Assembly (NCBI RefSeq): GCF_020687785.1
Contig: NZ_JAJEWI010000008.1
Coordinates: 434,001-498,000, forward strand
From: Sphingopyxis yananensis
GTDB taxonomy: Bacteria > Pseudomonadota > Alphaproteobacteria > Sphingomonadales > Sphingomonadaceae
Direction: 5' to 3'
Length of the DNA: 64,000 nt
The position numbers were made by a program, and so were the translations under genes. The notes beneath the pieces were generated by a model, which made no database searches, had not been told where the DNA came from, and saw nothing but the letters and a program-made list of their open reading frames with translations. This document shows positions 18,136-28,574 of the stretch, piece after piece; position 1 is the stretch's first letter, and each line of letters opens with the position of its first letter.

Positions 18136-19257
18136 CTAGAAACCATAAACCAGCGTTAAACGGGTCAGCGTATCCAAACTCTTCACGCCAGGCGGCGGGT
18201 TGCTCGCCAGTTCTGCCGAATAGGCAATGCGGGCCGACAAGGCGCCGCTCAGCTTGGCATTTAAAGCCGTCTGCGCGCTAGTTTGGCTGTTGGCGGCGCC
18301 CACCACCGTTGATGCAATTTGGGTCAGTTTCAGGGTCGGCGTCATTTGCCACGCAAAGTCCAACCCCGCGAGGCCGGTTATTTCCTTTTCCGTCAATCCG
18401 GTGATCAAATCTGTTTGCCGCCACGCCGGCCCGCCCTTCAGGCTGAGCGTCAGGGCGTCTTCGTTGATCAGCTTATACCCCAAACCGCCGGAAATGTTCA
18501 GACGTTGGTCAAAACCCAAAATCTCGTCTTTTTCCCAGCGAACCAGACCATAGCCAAAGGTCCGCTCATTCAGTTGATATTGCGGCTCTGCTTCCACCAA
18601 ATATCGTTCCACCGATGTCACATCATTGGTGCGCTGATAATCGGTTTTTGCTCGCAATTTGGCTGTCCAATCCAGCCCCTGACGCGCCAAAGACAGTCCC
18701 GCGCTAAATCCACGCGTGTCATTATTGCCAGTGGCAATATTGGCACCAATTTGCCCCTCGCCCTTCCAATTTTGCCACAAACGCGCTTCAGCCAATTTGC
18801 GCCGCGCATCCAGCGCAGCCTTGGCTTTTTCAGCCGTGCGGCGCGTGCGATAGCGCGCCAGCATGGCATCATAGGTTTCCGCCTCGGCAGGATATGCGGT
18901 TTTCGCCAGCTTTCCAATCGCCTCCACCTCATTGTCTTTGCCGCCCTTCATCGCGGTTTCCAACAAAGCACGGGCGGGTTCCGGTTCGGGTTCCGGTATC
19001 GGTTCGACTGGCGGCGGCGGCAATTCTTGTTCGGGCGGGGTTTGCAAATGCGCCAGATGATAAGCCAGCAATTCGTCAATTTCCGCGACATCTTCGGGAT
19101 TGGTCATGCGGGCCAGACTGGCGACCATATCCAAATCGGACGCTTGTCCCCGCGCCGCCGCGGCATCCAACATCGCGCGAACTGGGTCTGGCAGCGCCGC
19201 CATGGCAGGCGCCGCAATCATCAACGGCAGGGTGGCCACAGCCAGCCTTAAATTCAT
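18136..19257 (-). CDS. DUF481-domain outer-membrane beta-barrel protein
   Basis: A 373-residue exported protein. The start at 19257 gives a clean Sec signal peptide (MNLRLAVATLPLMIAAPAMA) after GGAAAG. A Pro/Glu-rich, partly helical region (about 25-130, with repeated PEPEP and EAE patterns) comes first, followed by the DUF481 region from about 145. There, alternating aromatic/polar strands (for example GQIGANIATGNNDTRGFSAGLSL) and the terminal Phe of LTLVYGF point to an outer-membrane barrel. The family is often called salt-induced outer-membrane protein, but its transport role is not established. Stands alone on this strand. Confidence 0.85.
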   Translation of the reverse strand: MNLRLAVATLPLMIAAPAMAALPDPVRAMLDAAAARGQASDLDMVASLARMTNPEDVAEIDELLAYHLAHLQTPPEQELPPPPVEPIPEPEPEPARALLETAMKGGKDNEVEAIGKLAKTAYPAEAETYDAMLARYRTRRTAEKAKAALDARRKLAEARLWQNWKGEGQIGANIATGNNDTRGFSAGLSLARQGLDWTAKLRAKTDYQRTNDVTSVERYLVEAEPQYQLNERTFGYGLVRWEKDEILGFDQRLNISGGLGYKLINEDALTLSLKGGPAWRQTDLITGLTEKEITGLAGLDFAWQMTPTLKLTQIASTVVGAANSQTSAQTALNAKLSGALSARIAYSAELASNPPPGVKSLDTLTRLTLVYGF

Positions 19258-19396
19258 AATCGTCACTTTCCGGCACCATCCGCAAGAGGGGGGCAGCAAA
19301 AGGGGAAGGAAGGATTCGCTGTGCATTGGATCATGCAAACCAAGCCTAACAGAAAAATAGCTGGAATTTCCACCCCCAGTCGGCCAACACCCACGC

Positions 19397-19666
19397 ATGA
19401 ATGCGATCATTGTCCTCATTTTTCTGGCGGGCGTCGTCAATTTTGCGATGAACCGCGCTATGGTGGACAGCAAAGACCCGCTGATGCAGCAAGCTGTTCA
19501 GGGCTTTCAACGTCATCTTGGCCCCTATAGCACTTATATTTTGGAATTTTTGTTTTTGGTCGCTGCGCTGTCATGGTCTACGCGCAGCAGCAGCGCGCTA
19601 TTCTTTTATGGCATTTATACGGCGATGAACGCCATGTCGCTCTATTTGCTGAAACAGCGCCGCTAA
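19397..19666 (+). CDS. Small conserved-looking inner-membrane protein
   Basis: An 89-residue protein with two or three predicted membrane helices: MNAIIVLIFLAGVVNFAMNRA at the N-terminus, STYILEFLFLVAALSW at about 45-60, and SALFFYGIYTAMNAMSLYLL near the end, closed by basic KQRR. It is divergent from the DUF481 gene, so the 139 bases between hold both promoters. I do not recognise a family; size and hydropathy give no function. Confidence 0.7.
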   Translation: MNAIIVLIFLAGVVNFAMNRAMVDSKDPLMQQAVQGFQRHLGPYSTYILEFLFLVAALSWSTRSSSALFFYGIYTAMNAMSLYLLKQRR

Positions 19667-19684
19667 TCCCCCCCGCTAATCTCC

Positions 19685-20815
19685 CTATGTTGCGGGGTGA
19701 TACCAACACACATCGTCGGCCATTTCGCGGCGCACGCGCCCCTCAACCTCCAGCCGCTTCAAATGGGCCAAGGCTTCGCCGGTCGCCAAACCCAAATGTT
19801 CATCGGTGATAGTTCGGTTGAACAAATAAGAAAAGCTGTCGACGGCGCGCATCGGCTTGTCCGCAATGGCTTCGGCCAAATTATAAAGACGCATCCGATG
19901 TTCATCGCGCAGCGCCCGCAACCGCACATGCAGACCTTTAAACGGTTCGCCATGGGCGGGACAGGTGATAACATCCGCCGGAATGACGTTCAGCAATTTG
20001 TCGATGGAATCCAGCCATTCCCCAAGCGGGTCCGCGTCCGGTTCTTGCACCGACACGGACACATTGGAACTGATGCGCGGTAACACTTGATCGCCGGACA
20101 CCAGCACGCCCTGTTTCTCATTCCACAAACAGGCATGTTCGGGGCTGTGCCCAGACCCGGTGACGACGCGCCATTGATGTTGGCCCATGTCCAGAACATC
20201 GCCGTCAACCATTCGCACATAGCCACGCGGCAAGGGATATACGCTGGCTTGAAACCGCCGCCATCCGGCCTTTTTCGCTTGGTCGACCTGCTCGGTGGAC
20301 CAACCGGCCGACCGCCACTGCATGATCACTTCGTCGGGCACGGCTTCGGCCATATCACCCAACAACATGCGCGCGGTCAGCATTTCACCGCGTGTCATCC
20401 AGATTTTGGCGTCATATTTTTTGGCCAGCCAACCAGCCAGACCAATATGGTCGGGGTGCAAATGGGTGCAAATAATGCGGCTGGCCTGCTGACCCGCCAA
20501 ATCTTCCGCCATCAAGGCTTTCCAGCCGTCAGAGCATAAACGCAGGCATAAACCGGTGTCGACAATGGCGAAATCGTTATGGTCGTCCAGCAACCATGTG
20601 TTCACATGGCCCAGCGAACCGGGCATCGGAACACGCGCCCATCTTATGCCGGGCGCAATGGCGATAGTTTGGCCGCCCACTGGCCCAGCATCACCCCACG
20701 GATAGACAAGCCCCGCCCGCGATGTGGCCAAAAAGCTGTCGTCCTGCGTCAAGGATGCGTCCGGCGACCTGCTGGTCACCGGAATATCATCATCCTGCGG
20801 GACGCGCCCAGCCAA
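19685..20815 (-). CDS. MBL-fold metallo-hydrolase
   Basis: A 376-residue metallo-beta-lactamase-fold hydrolase. The zinc-binding HLHPDHIGLAGWLA motif is at about residue 117, with later ligands suggested by GSGHSPEHACLW (about 222) and CPAHGEPF (about 293). A C-terminal helical domain (about 300-376) is typical of the glyoxalase II/LACTB2-like group. The start appears to be a TTG at 20815 directly abutting the TAA stop of trcR; a GTG 12 codons later is an alternative. The direct junction indicates co-transcription with trcR. Substrate not identifiable, perhaps a thioester. Confidence 0.88.
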   Translation of the reverse strand: MAGRVPQDDDIPVTSRSPDASLTQDDSFLATSRAGLVYPWGDAGPVGGQTIAIAPGIRWARVPMPGSLGHVNTWLLDDHNDFAIVDTGLCLRLCSDGWKALMAEDLAGQQASRIICTHLHPDHIGLAGWLAKKYDAKIWMTRGEMLTARMLLGDMAEAVPDEVIMQWRSAGWSTEQVDQAKKAGWRRFQASVYPLPRGYVRMVDGDVLDMGQHQWRVVTGSGHSPEHACLWNEKQGVLVSGDQVLPRISSNVSVSVQEPDADPLGEWLDSIDKLLNVIPADVITCPAHGEPFKGLHVRLRALRDEHRMRLYNLAEAIADKPMRAVDSFSYLFNRTITDEHLGLATGEALAHLKRLEVEGRVRREMADDVCWYHPAT

Positions 20816-21481
20816 TTATTCTTTGCCTTTGAACAATTCAGCCAGTTCGTCCGCCGCCGAAGCCGAAGCCGCTGCGCGCTGCGCCCGCAGTTCCTCCAGA
20901 AACGCTTCACGGTCGCCTTCCAAACGGCTGTCGATGGGTGCGTCAATGCCAGCTTTCTTGGCAGCCTTGGACACAATGGCGTCCAATTCGCGCTGCGAGC
21001 ACAGGCCCAAGGTCACAGGGTCCTTGGGAACTATATTCGCGCTGTTCCAGTGGGTGCGATCACGAATAGCGCCAATGGTGGTGCGCGTCGTGCCGATCAA
21101 CTTGCCAATTGCGCCGTCCGACACTTCGGGATGGTTTTTGACAATCCAAGCGATGCCATCGGGCTTGTCCTGACGCTTGCTGACCGGCGTATAACGCGGG
21201 CCCTTGGTCCGGCGGCTGGTGTCTTGGGCGGTGACCGTCATTTTGACGCGATATTCGGGGTCGTTTTGACCCTTTTCAATTTCAGCCAACGACAGTTCAT
21301 TGGCGCGCACAGGGTCACGGCCCGTATAACGGGTTGCGGCGGTTTCGTCCGCAATGGCCTGCACTTCCAGAACGTGAATTCCACAGAAATCCGCGATCTG
21401 AGCGAAAGTCAGACCCGTGTTGTCGACCATCCACGAAGCGGTCGCATGGGGCATCAACGGCGTAGGATTGGCATTGGCCAT
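20816..21481 (-). CDS. trcR: Cell-cycle transcriptional regulator TrcR (DUF1013)
   Basis: A 221-residue DUF1013 protein, the alphaproteobacterial cell-cycle regulator group named TrcR. The ATG at 21481 has GGAG upstream. Two helix-turn-helix-like segments are visible: LTFAQIADFCGIHVLEVQAIAD at about 23-44 and VSDGAIGKLIGTTRTTIGAIRD at about 121-142. The C-terminus is charged and Ala/Glu-rich. It is known only from alphaproteobacteria as far as I recall, supporting the taxonomic placement. A stable hairpin lies in its leader at 21512-21533. Confidence 0.85.
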   Translation of the reverse strand: MANANPTPLMPHATASWMVDNTGLTFAQIADFCGIHVLEVQAIADETAATRYTGRDPVRANELSLAEIEKGQNDPEYRVKMTVTAQDTSRRTKGPRYTPVSKRQDKPDGIAWIVKNHPEVSDGAIGKLIGTTRTTIGAIRDRTHWNSANIVPKDPVTLGLCSQRELDAIVSKAAKKAGIDAPIDSRLEGDREAFLEELRAQRAAASASAADELAELFKGKE

Positions 21482-21511
21482 GACGGCAATCTCCAGAGCG
21501 CAAATAATAAG

Positions 21512-21533
21512 GGCCGCCCCTTGCGGAGCGGCC
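21512..21533. terminator. GC-rich hairpin between qor and trcR
   Basis: GGCCGC and GCGGCC form a six-base perfect stem with a 10-base loop. Read on the minus strand it is followed by CTTATTATTT, a weak T-rich tail, so it may end the quinone oxidoreductase transcript. It could also lie in the trcR leader, 31 bases before its start codon. Confidence 0.45.
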
Positions 21534-21710
21534 AATCTTTGCGGATTACTTATACCGTCTTGGGCTGTCCGGCAAGGCTTATGCAATTTCCGAAGCGTTT
21601 TCTGCTATTTTCTTTCACCCCGCCGCCGACAGCATTCCCACGACGCCACGCCCGCGACTGGCATTCGGTCTCGCGCCGCACAGTCGTCTAGCTCAATTTA
21701 TATAGCCAAT

Positions 21711-22706
21711 TTATGACGCAAAGGACAGGATGATTTTGCCTACATGCGCACCGTCTTGCATATGACGATGCGCGGCGGGGGCGTCGGTATAAGCGAAAAT
21801 CCGATCCATCGCGGGGGCCCATTCCCCCGCTTCCAATTTCGGCCAGACCATGGCTTCAATTTCTTGGGCCAGCCCTGCCTTAAATTCCGCGCTGCGGGCG
21901 CGCAGCGTCGACCCCGTCATGGTTTGGCGGCGGATCATCAATTGCGAAATATTGATTTCGGCCTTTGCCCCACGTTGAAAGGCGATGGTGACATGGCGTC
22001 CTTCTTCGGCCAAGCAAGCCAAGTTGCGCGGCACATAATCGCCGCCCACCATATCCAAAATCACATTAGCGCCCGCCCCATCCGTAAAGGCTTTGACCGC
22101 CTCAACATAATCTTCGTTGCGATAATTAATCGCCAAATCTGCGCCCAAGGCCCGCACCGCCGCACATTTTTCATCGCTGCCACAGGTCACAATCACGCGC
22201 ACACCAAATAGTTTGCACAAGCCAATGGCGGTGGTGCCAATGCCGCTGGTGCCGCCATGGATCAGTGCGGTTTCCCCTTCGGCAACATAGCCTCGCTCAA
22301 AGAGATTATGCCACACGGTGAAGATGGTTTCTGGCAAAGCGGCGGCCTGTTCCATCGAAAAACCGTCGGGCACCGGCAAGCAACTGCCCACCGGCGCGGC
22401 GCAATATTCCGCATAGCCGCCGCCCGCCACCAAAGCGCAAACATCGCGCCCAATCAGGCTGGCCTCCACGCCATCCCCCACCCCGACAATGGTGCCAGAT
22501 ACTTCCAACCCCGGAATATCTGTCACGCCAGCGGGCGGCGGATAATGGCCCATGCGCTGCAAAACATCAGGCCGATTAACCCCAGCGGCCGCGACTTTGA
22601 TCAAAACTTCACCGACACCAAGGCTGGGAATAGGGCGATCCTCGACCACCAGATTTTCCGGCCCACCGGCCGCCTGAATCGCAATCGCATTCATCATCTG
22701 TGTCAT
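21711..22706 (-). CDS. qor: NAD(P)H-quinone oxidoreductase (zinc-independent MDR family)
   Basis: A 331-residue medium-chain dehydrogenase/reductase. The GroES-like N-terminal domain has GVNRPDVLQRMGHYPPPAGVTDIPGLEVSG. The nucleotide-binding Rossmann motif is in LIHGGTSGIGTTAIGLCKLFGVRVIVTCGS (about 139-168). The structural-zinc cysteine cluster of alcohol dehydrogenases is missing, as expected for the quinone oxidoreductase (zeta-crystallin/PIG3) subgroup. The ATG at 22706 follows GGTAGG. It is divergent from the DUF1192 gene. Likely reduces quinones or enones with NADPH; the substrate is not known. Confidence 0.9.
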   Translation of the reverse strand: MTQMMNAIAIQAAGGPENLVVEDRPIPSLGVGEVLIKVAAAGVNRPDVLQRMGHYPPPAGVTDIPGLEVSGTIVGVGDGVEASLIGRDVCALVAGGGYAEYCAAPVGSCLPVPDGFSMEQAAALPETIFTVWHNLFERGYVAEGETALIHGGTSGIGTTAIGLCKLFGVRVIVTCGSDEKCAAVRALGADLAINYRNEDYVEAVKAFTDGAGANVILDMVGGDYVPRNLACLAEEGRHVTIAFQRGAKAEINISQLMIRRQTMTGSTLRARSAEFKAGLAQEIEAMVWPKLEAGEWAPAMDRIFAYTDAPAAHRHMQDGAHVGKIILSFAS

Positions 22707-22851
22707 AGACCTACCCTAAACCTGAATTTTCGCCCCAATATGTGCATTTATTGACAGAGGTGTGTCACGGGTCAACCACCCGCGCACATGGACTTGACAG
22801 ATGTCACCGTCGCAGCATGAATATAGGCCCATTTTATGTGTGAGGATCGCT

Positions 22852-23049
22852 ATGGATGACGACTTGCCTCGGCTCAAAAATGATGTGCTGCAAGCGCTTA
22901 TTCTCCAACCCCTCGAGCCGCTCTCCGTTTCTGAATTGACCCAGCGTATTGCGCATCTGCAAGCAGAAATTGAGCGGACGCAAAACCAACTCGCCCGCGC
23001 AGACCATGTCAAAGCCGATGCCGAGGCTCTGTTTCGCAAATCAATATAG
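22852..23049 (+). CDS. DUF1192 domain-containing small protein
   Basis: A 65-residue soluble protein starting at ATG 22852 after a TGAGGA ribosome site. It begins MDDDLPRLKNDVLQAL, has the family segment PLSVSELTQRIAHLQAEIERT, and ends in a short predicted coiled coil with Ala-rich heptads. DUF1192 proteins are small, typically alphaproteobacterial, and of unknown function. Its 3' end overlaps by nine bases a short candidate frame on the opposite strand. Confidence 0.85.
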   Translation: MDDDLPRLKNDVLQALILQPLEPLSVSELTQRIAHLQAEIERTQNQLARADHVKADAEALFRKSI

Positions 23050-23151
23050 TGGGCTCGCTGTCGCCGCCCAATGCGCTTCGGATATGGGAAGTGTAGCAGC
23101 ATCAAAAATCGGCGGGCTATCAAATGCCGCGCCGCGCCCGCGCAGCATCAT
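23041..23151 (-). CDS. Candidate 36-residue ORF convergent with DUF1192
   Basis: On the minus strand an ATG at 23151 follows AGAGGG by seven bases and opens a frame to TGA at 23041-23043: MMLRGRGAAFDSPPIFDAAT and then LPISEAHWAATASPLY. The frame stays open upstream for about 40 codons with a protein-like reading (GFGVAKTAIGLYFIPEGAS precedes the ATG) but meets no ATG or TTG there, only one internal GTG. This could be a real micro-gene or the 3' remnant of a decayed longer gene. No family recognised. The remaining gap to 23350 is AT-rich, probably the gdhA promoter. Confidence 0.33.
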   Translation of the reverse strand: MMLRGRGAAFDSPPIFDAATLPISEAHWAATASPLY

Positions 23152-23259
23152 GCTGGCACCCTCTGGTATAAAATATAGCCCAATGGCCGTTTTCGCCACG
23201 CCAAAACCATGGGCTGATGGCCGAGAATGATCAGAAAAAACAATTAATCGATGATATAA

Positions 23260-24711
<1,452 letters not shown>

Positions 24712-24846
24712 GACAGCGGGCGTGACACCAATTGCGCGGTTGTGATCGTCAAGGCCATGCCCCTGACCATCCGAAACCCCCGCGGCCATTGGTGATCGCC
24801 CCACCCGACACGCCCTAACCCAAGATCAGGGCCGAGTCGTTGAAAT

Positions 24847-24882
24847 CAGGGCCTGTTTGCAACCCGCAAGCAGGCCCTTTTC
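24847..24882 (+). terminator. Intrinsic terminator between gdhA and clpA
   Basis: GGGCCTGTTTGC pairs with GCAAGCAGGCCC (one G-T pair) around a five-base loop, followed by TTTT. It stands 135 bases after the gdhA stop, leaving a long 3' leader. The rest of the 349-base gap (24712-25060) shows no gene; it must hold the clpA promoter. A clpS gene, often found just before clpA, is not present here. Confidence 0.8.
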
Positions 24883-25060
24883 ACGTCCGCAGCCAGACAA
24901 ACAAGCACGCCAAAGGGCTTGGCACGCGCTGCCACGCCATGGATTGCAAGAATATTACAGTTCAGATTTGTTTTTCCCTTGCGGTCCCCGCGGTGCATCG
25001 CCACCTTATCCATCTAAGGGGGCCCCTCTCCCCGATGGGTCCCGCTAATGGAGATCGCCC

Positions 25061-27400
25061 ATGCCGTCCTTTTCGGAATCCCTCGAAAAGACCCTGCACA
25101 ACGCCCTGAAGGCCGCGTCGGAGCGTTCGCATGAATATGCGACGCTGGAACATTTGCTGTTCGCCTTGATCGACGATCAACATGCGGCCGAAGTGATGCG
25201 CGCTTGCGGCGCGTCCTTGTCCGAATTGCAATCGATGGTGGTCAAATATCTGGACACCGAACTCGACAGCCTGAAAGTCGAGGGACATAGCGACCCCAGC
25301 CCCACCAGCGGGTTTCAACGCGTTGTCCAACGCGCCATTTTGCATGTCCAATCGTCTGGCAAAGACGAAGTGACGGGCGGCAATGTCTTGGTCGCCCTAT
25401 TTTCCGAACGGGAATCCTATGCCGTTTATTTCCTGCAACAACAGGATTTGAACCGTCTGGACGTGGTATCCTATCTGTCCCACGGCATTGGCAAGGGCGG
25501 CAAACCGTCCATCCAAGCCGAGCCAGAGGAAAAGGAAGAAGCCAAGGACAAAGACAGCGCCAAAAACAAAAAAGAAACCGCGCTGGACCAGTTCACGGTC
25601 AACCTGAACGAAAAGGCTAAAAAGGGCAAAGTCGACCCGCTGATTGGCCGCACGGCAGAGGTAGAGCGGACGATTCAAATCCTGTGCCGCCGTTCCAAAA
25701 ACAACCCGCTTTATGTCGGCGACCCCGGTGTTGGTAAAACTGCCATTGCCGAAGGCTTGGCCCGCAAAATCATCGAAGGCGATGTGCCAGAGGTGCTGTT
25801 GAACGCCGTCATCTATTCGCTCGACATGGGCGCATTGTTGGCGGGCACCCGTTATCGCGGCGACTTTGAAGAACGGCTGAAGCAGGTGGTGTCCGAATTG
25901 GAACAAATGCCCGAAGCGGTGCTGTTCATCGACGAGATTCACACCGTCATCGGCGCTGGTGCGACCAGCGGCGGCGCGATGGATGCGTCCAACCTGCTCA
26001 AACCCGCCTTGTCCGGCGGTGCCATTCGCTGCATCGGTTCGACGACCTACAAGGAATTCCGCAATCATTTTGAAAAGGACCGCGCTTTGCTGCGCCGGTT
26101 CCAGAAAATTGATGTGGTCGAACCGACGTTGGAAGACACCAAGAAAATCTTGGCCGGCCTGCGCGAGGCGTTTGAAACGCATCATGGCGTTAAATATACC
26201 AGCGACGCGATTAACGCCGCCGTGGACTTGTCCGCTCGCTATATCAATGATCGCAAATTGCCCGACAAGGCGATTGACGTGATCGACGAAGTGGGCGCGA
26301 TGCAAATGTTGGTGCCGCCATCCAAGCGCCGTAAAACCATCACTGCCAAAGATATTGAGGCGGTGATCGCGACCATGGCGCGCATCCCGCCCAAATCTGT
26401 GTCCAGCGACGATAAGAAAGTTTTGGAAACGCTGGAAACCGACCTGAAGCGCGTGGTGTTCGGCCAGAATACCGCCATTGAGGTGCTGGCCAGCGCTATC
26501 AAATTGAGCCGTGCTGGCCTGCGTGATGCCGAAAAGCCCATTGGTAACTATCTGTTTTCCGGCCCCACCGGCGTTGGCAAAACTGAAGTGGCCAAGCAAT
26601 TGGCCAGCTTGCTTGGTATTCCGCTGCAACGCTTTGACATGTCGGAATATATGGAACGCCACTCGGTCAGCCGCCTGATCGGTGCGCCTCCGGGCTATGT
26701 CGGCTATGATCAGGGCGGTTTGCTGACCGATGCCATTGATCAAAACCCACATTGCGTCTTGCTGCTCGATGAAATTGAAAAGGCCCATCCGGACCTGTTC
26801 AACATATTGCTGCAAGTGATGGATAATGGCCGTTTGACCGACCATCATGGCAAGACCGTCGATTTCCGCAATGTGGTGTTGATCATGACCACCAATGCGG
26901 GGGCCAGCGACATGGCACGCGAGTCGATTGGCTTTGGCCAACAAACCCGCGAAGATGTGCAGGAAGAAGCGGTGAAGCGCATGTTCACCCCCGAATTCCG
27001 CAACCGTTTGGATGCCATTGTACCCTTCAGCTATCTGCCGCCTGATGTGGTGGCGCGGGTAGTGGACAAGTTCATCCTGCAATTGGAACTGCAATTGGCA
27101 GATCGCGGCGTTCACATTGATCTGGACGAGGGCGCGCGCAAATGGCTGACCGCCAAAGGCTATGACAAGCTTTATGGCGCCCGCCCGATGAGCCGCTTGA
27201 TTCAAGAAAAGATCAAGCAACCGCTGGCCGAGGAATTGCTGTTCGGCAAATTGGTCAACGGCGGTGAGGTCAAGGTGAAAATGAAAGAAGGCGACGACGC
27301 CAATATTGGCAATCCGCTTGCCTTTGAAATCACGCCTGCCGCGCCCAAGCCCCCCAAGGGCAAAGCGAAAAACAAAGCGGAAAAATCTGTCGAGGATTAA
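25061..27400 (+). CDS. clpA: ATP-dependent Clp protease ATP-binding subunit ClpA
   Basis: A 779-residue AAA+ unfoldase that feeds substrates to ClpP. The N-domain (1-145, MPSFSESLEKTLHNAL) binds ClpS. A charged linker (about 150-175, rich in Glu/Lys/Asp) follows. The first AAA module has Walker A GDPGVGKT at about 220-227 and Walker B VLFIDEIHTVIGAG. The second has Walker A SGPTGVGKTE at about 500-510 and LLLDEIEKAHPDLFN. It lacks the long middle coiled coil of ClpB. GGAG precedes the ATG. The C-terminus has a Lys-rich tail, GKAKNKAEKS. Confidence 0.96.
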   Translation: MPSFSESLEKTLHNALKAASERSHEYATLEHLLFALIDDQHAAEVMRACGASLSELQSMVVKYLDTELDSLKVEGHSDPSPTSGFQRVVQRAILHVQSSGKDEVTGGNVLVALFSERESYAVYFLQQQDLNRLDVVSYLSHGIGKGGKPSIQAEPEEKEEAKDKDSAKNKKETALDQFTVNLNEKAKKGKVDPLIGRTAEVERTIQILCRRSKNNPLYVGDPGVGKTAIAEGLARKIIEGDVPEVLLNAVIYSLDMGALLAGTRYRGDFEERLKQVVSELEQMPEAVLFIDEIHTVIGAGATSGGAMDASNLLKPALSGGAIRCIGSTTYKEFRNHFEKDRALLRRFQKIDVVEPTLEDTKKILAGLREAFETHHGVKYTSDAINAAVDLSARYINDRKLPDKAIDVIDEVGAMQMLVPPSKRRKTITAKDIEAVIATMARIPPKSVSSDDKKVLETLETDLKRVVFGQNTAIEVLASAIKLSRAGLRDAEKPIGNYLFSGPTGVGKTEVAKQLASLLGIPLQRFDMSEYMERHSVSRLIGAPPGYVGYDQGGLLTDAIDQNPHCVLLLDEIEKAHPDLFNILLQVMDNGRLTDHHGKTVDFRNVVLIMTTNAGASDMARESIGFGQQTREDVQEEAVKRMFTPEFRNRLDAIVPFSYLPPDVVARVVDKFILQLELQLADRGVHIDLDEGARKWLTAKGYDKLYGARPMSRLIQEKIKQPLAEELLFGKLVNGGEVKVKMKEGDDANIGNPLAFEITPAAPKPPKGKAKNKAEKSVED

Positions 27401-27423
27401 CCGCCCGCTGATACCCAACAAAA

Positions 27424-27458
27424 AACGCCGCCAAAGCCGCACGGGTTTTGGCGGCGTT
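27424..27458 (+). terminator. Hairpin terminator after clpA
   Basis: AACGCCGCCAAA and TTTTGGCGGCGTT form a stem of about 12 bases with a 10-base loop, 24 bases past the clpA stop. The tail is CTGTTGTG, not a pure T run, so termination may be partial with some read-through into map. Confidence 0.65.
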
Positions 27459-27585
27459 CTGTTGTGCGGCATTCTTTATCCGCCCTCTTCCGCTGCAAAG
27501 TCGGGCTGGTGGCGGCATGATGTCAAAACGCGCAGCTTGTCGCTGCCCCCTCGCTTTTTTGGTGATCTGGGGCTATGATGCCAGC

Positions 27586-28425
27586 ATGTATCAATATGTT
27601 TCCGTGACCGCCGCCGATGCGGCAACCCCCAGCCGTGTTCGTGACGGCACCATCAAATTGCACGACGAGTCGGGCTTTGCGGGTATGCGCAAGGCGGGCC
27701 GCTTGTCTGCCGAGATTTTGGACGCGCTGGTCAGCTTCATTCAGCCGGGTGTCACCACGGCGGCGATTGACGAACTGGTCTGCACCATGTTGCTGGACGG
27801 CGGCGCGGTTCCTGCGACCTTGGGCTATCGCGGCTTTACCCACAGCTGCTGCACCAGCATCAATCATGTGATCTGCCACGGCATCCCTGATGACAAGCCT
27901 TTGAAGGACGGCGATATCATCAATGTCGACGTCACCAGCTGGCTGGACGGTTGGCACGGTGACACCAGCCGTATGTATGTGGTGGGCGAAGCCCCGATCA
28001 AGGCACGCCGTTTGGTAGAGGTCACCTATGAATGTTTGATGCTGGGCATTGAACAAGCCAAGCCCGGCAACACCATTGGTGATATCAGCAACGCTATTCA
28101 AAAATATGCGGAAAAGCATCGCTATTCGGTGGTCCGCGATTTTTGCGGCCATGGGCTGGGCCAATTATTCCATGACGCGCCAGAGGTGGTTCATGCGGGC
28201 AAGGCAGGCACGGGTCCAGAACTGCGCCCCGGCATGTTCTTCACCATCGAACCGATGATTAACATCGGCAAGCCGCAAGTGAAAATCTTGGGCGACGGTT
28301 GGACTGCTGTAACCAAAGACCGGACGTTGACCGCGCAATTTGAACATAGCATCGGCATCACCGAAACTGGGTGCGAGATTTTCACCCTCAGCCCCAAAGG
28401 GCTTCACTGCCCACCTTGGGCCTAA
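27586..28425 (+). CDS. map: Type I methionine aminopeptidase
   Basis: A 279-residue dinuclear-metal aminopeptidase removing the N-terminal Met from nascent proteins. The ATG at 27586 is chosen because the family begins shortly before FAGMRKAGRLSAEILD. Metal ligands are visible in order: the first Asp in INVDVTSWLDGWHGDTSRM, then His in FCGHGLGQLFHDAPEVVH, Glu in FFTIEPMI and Glu in the C-terminal QFEHSIGITETG. A 20-residue extension precedes the catalytic core. It follows clpA on the same strand behind a moderate terminator. Confidence 0.95.
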   Translation: MYQYVSVTAADAATPSRVRDGTIKLHDESGFAGMRKAGRLSAEILDALVSFIQPGVTTAAIDELVCTMLLDGGAVPATLGYRGFTHSCCTSINHVICHGIPDDKPLKDGDIINVDVTSWLDGWHGDTSRMYVVGEAPIKARRLVEVTYECLMLGIEQAKPGNTIGDISNAIQKYAEKHRYSVVRDFCGHGLGQLFHDAPEVVHAGKAGTGPELRPGMFFTIEPMINIGKPQVKILGDGWTAVTKDRTLTAQFEHSIGITETGCEIFTLSPKGLHCPPWA

Positions 28426-28436
28426 GCCGCTTTCAG

Positions 28437-28471
28437 CTGAAAGGCGGCAACCTTTGCTTGTCGCCTTTCAG
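28437..28471. other. Hairpin between map and the alcohol dehydrogenase gene
   Basis: CTGAAAGGCG and CGCCTTTCAG make a perfect 10-base stem with a 15-base loop, starting 12 bases beyond the map stop. It is preceded by an overlapping short palindrome, TTTCAGCTGAAA (28431-28442). No T run follows, so it is a hairpin of uncertain use. Confidence 0.5.
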
Positions 28472-28574
28472 CGCTCAATGGTTGCTTTTCAGGCTTGCGC
28501 CCGTCCTCCAACCCGCGCAGATTTGTTCCAGACGTTCGACAAAGAACGCAATTGGGCAAATGGGAGAGTGACGG

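Noticed and set aside
25397..27472. 691-codon open frame antisense to clpA
   Set aside because: It is a shadow in the high-G+C third-position pattern: no ribosome site, low-complexity His/Gln/Arg composition, and a fully convincing ClpA on the other strand.
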